DNA from: JBNKDD01 sp050288085
Lineage (GTDB): Bacteria; Chloroflexota; Anaerolineae; Aggregatilineales; UBA3940
Assembly (NCBI GenBank): GCA_050288085.1
Contig: JBNKDD010000322.1
Span: 1 to 6,318, forward strand
Length of the DNA stretch: 6,318 nt
Direction: 5' to 3'
Below the pieces are notes generated by a model. It had not been told where the DNA came from and ran no database searches. It worked only from the letters and a program-made list of their open reading frames with translations. Position 1 is the stretch's first letter. Each line of letters begins with the position of its first letter. The position numbers were made by a program, and so were the translations under genes. Positions 5,407-6,318 of the stretch are shown here, piece after piece.

Positions 5407-6318
5407 ATGCTCTATCGAACCTGCCGAACTCTGCTGATCGCCTTGCTGATAACCGGAGTTGTCCTGACCTTGCAGCCGCTTCAACCGGCATTGGCGGCCC
5501 TGACCGTTCTCACCGTCGATACCACCGCCCAACGGGGCAGCGCAGGTGACCTGCCCACTAACTGCACACTGGGTGATGCCATCGTCGCCGCCAACAACGA
5601 TGCCCCGGAGGACGGCTGCACCCACCCCAACATCGGCTCCGGCGGTCCCTTCGAGATCGTCCTGGCCGCTTCTACCACCTATGCGCTGAATGCTGTGGAT
5701 AACGTCACCGACGGAGAGAATGGCCTACCCTCGATCACCAGTGATATCACCATTATGGGCTATAGAGCATCGATCGTCAGAGCGGCGGGTTCTGCAACAT
5801 TTCGAATCTTTCATGTCGCAGCGTCAGGCAGCTTGGACTTTGACACGCTGACCATTAGTAATGGCGTGGCTGATGATGGTGGTGATGGTGATAATGGTGG
5901 CGGTATTTACATCAACGGTGGCAGATTGTACATCGCAAATTGGACAGAGGTCACCAATAACACTGCTACCCGCATGGGGGGTGGTATTTACAACAATGGG
6001 GGATTACTGGACGTTCTGAATGGTGGTGTAATTTCGAATAATTATGCAGCAGCCCAAGGTGGTGGTATCTACAACACAGGCAGTATCTATATTACTACCG
6101 GCAGTTCAGTTGTAGATAATGAAGCCGGAGGAAGCGGTGGTGGAATTTTCGCCGATGGGGGTTCAGTTTCCATCCGTTTTAGTGAAGTTAGCCGCAACAG
6201 GGCAAATGCAGGTGGCGGTGTATATACACAAGGTGTCGGAGTTTTAGTCTACTACAGCACTTTTGATGCAAATGTAGCAGCCAATTCAGCTGGCGGTCTC
6301 TATAACGACAGTGCCACA
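5407..6318 (+). CDS. Secreted parallel beta-helix repeat protein, 3'-truncated by the window
   Basis: Residues 1-304 of a longer protein are visible, with no stop before the window ends. A Sec-type signal peptide is clear: Arg at 4 and 7, a hydrophobic core at about 9-22, and an Ala-Leu-Ala site predicting cleavage after A30. C53 begins CTLGDAIVAAN, a form of the CSLRDAI-type motif found near the N-terminus of many secreted repeat proteins; C71 may pair with C53. From about residue 164 a GGGIY-like motif recurs at 164, 191, 218, 244, 269 and 295, a 25-27 residue period. It is followed by Asn-rich turns such as VISNNYA and VTNNTA, as expected for coils of a right-handed beta-helix (pectate-lyase-like fold). 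An Asp/Gly-rich run at 156-163 (DDGGDGDN) could bind calcium. Such proteins are usually surface-attached adhesins or polysaccharide-active enzymes. No catalytic site is recognisable, and any C-terminal anchor lies outside the window. Confidence 0.85.
   Translation, partial: MLYRTCRTLLIALLITGVVLTLQPLQPALAALTVLTVDTTAQRGSAGDLPTNCTLGDAIVAANNDAPEDGCTHPNIGSGGPFEIVLAASTTYALNAVDNVTDGENGLPSITSDITIMGYRASIVRAAGSATFRIFHVAASGSLDFDTLTISNGVADDGGDGDNGGGIYINGGRLYIANWTEVTNNTATRMGGGIYNNGGLLDVLNGGVISNNYAAAQGGGIYNTGSIYITTGSSVVDNEAGGSGGGIFADGGSVSIRFSEVSRNRANAGGGVYTQGVGVLVYYSTFDANVAANSAGGLYNDSAT

Noticed and set aside
5872..5905. GGTGAT-rich stretch as a microsatellite for phase variation
   Set aside because: The units are irregular and in multiples of three bases within a Gly/Asp-rich coding segment, so they would change length, not frame, and there is no sign of uniform repeats.

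Overview
The window is a piece of a bacterial chromosome that has taken two nested transposon insertions. It has four parts. (1) Positions 1-2369: the 3' nine-tenths of a GC-rich, plus-strand gene for a UvrA-family ABC ATPase, whose N-terminus lies upstream of the window. It lacks the UvrB-binding insertion and so resembles the UvrA2 (class II) branch. (2) About 2438-5184: a mobile element bounded by 13-bp terminal inverted repeats. It carries a minus-strand DDE-type transposase gene. (3) Positions 2835-4040, inside that gene: a second insertion sequence of the ISAs1 family, with its own 17-bp inverted repeats, a perfect 10-bp target duplication and an apparently intact 375-residue transposase. 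(4) Positions 5407-6318: the start of a plus-strand gene for a secreted, glycine-rich, repeat-built (parallel beta-helix type) protein that runs off the window.

The nesting can be read directly from the sequence. If the ISAs1 copy and one 10-bp duplication are removed, the outer transposase frame closes without a frameshift. It then gives a 428-residue protein: 345 residues from 5076 down to 4042, then 83 residues from 2825 down to 2577. The outer element therefore arrived first, with a presumably functional gene, and was later inactivated by the ISAs1 element. The outer element seems to have landed in a short GC-rich palindromic repeat just after the uvrA-like gene. An 11-bp repeat of half of that palindrome sits on each side of the element, though not directly against the inverted repeats.

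The organism is probably a member of Chloroflexota or a phylum of similar habit. This is an inference from general features: the UvrA2-type protein, the GC-rich interspersed palindromes, and the secreted protein with a Cys-Thr-Leu-x-Asp-Ala-Ile motif before GGGIY-type repeats. No single feature is diagnostic. The uvrA-like gene and the 5' end of the secreted-protein gene are visibly GC-rich. The two transposase regions and the repeat part of the secreted-protein gene are less so.

The genes do not form one pathway. The host genes flanking the insertions are unrelated in function, and the transposon block separates them. I see no CRISPR array, tRNA, rRNA, defence cassette or other evident multi-gene system. 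The most informative content is the insertion history and the unusual architecture of the UvrA-like protein.
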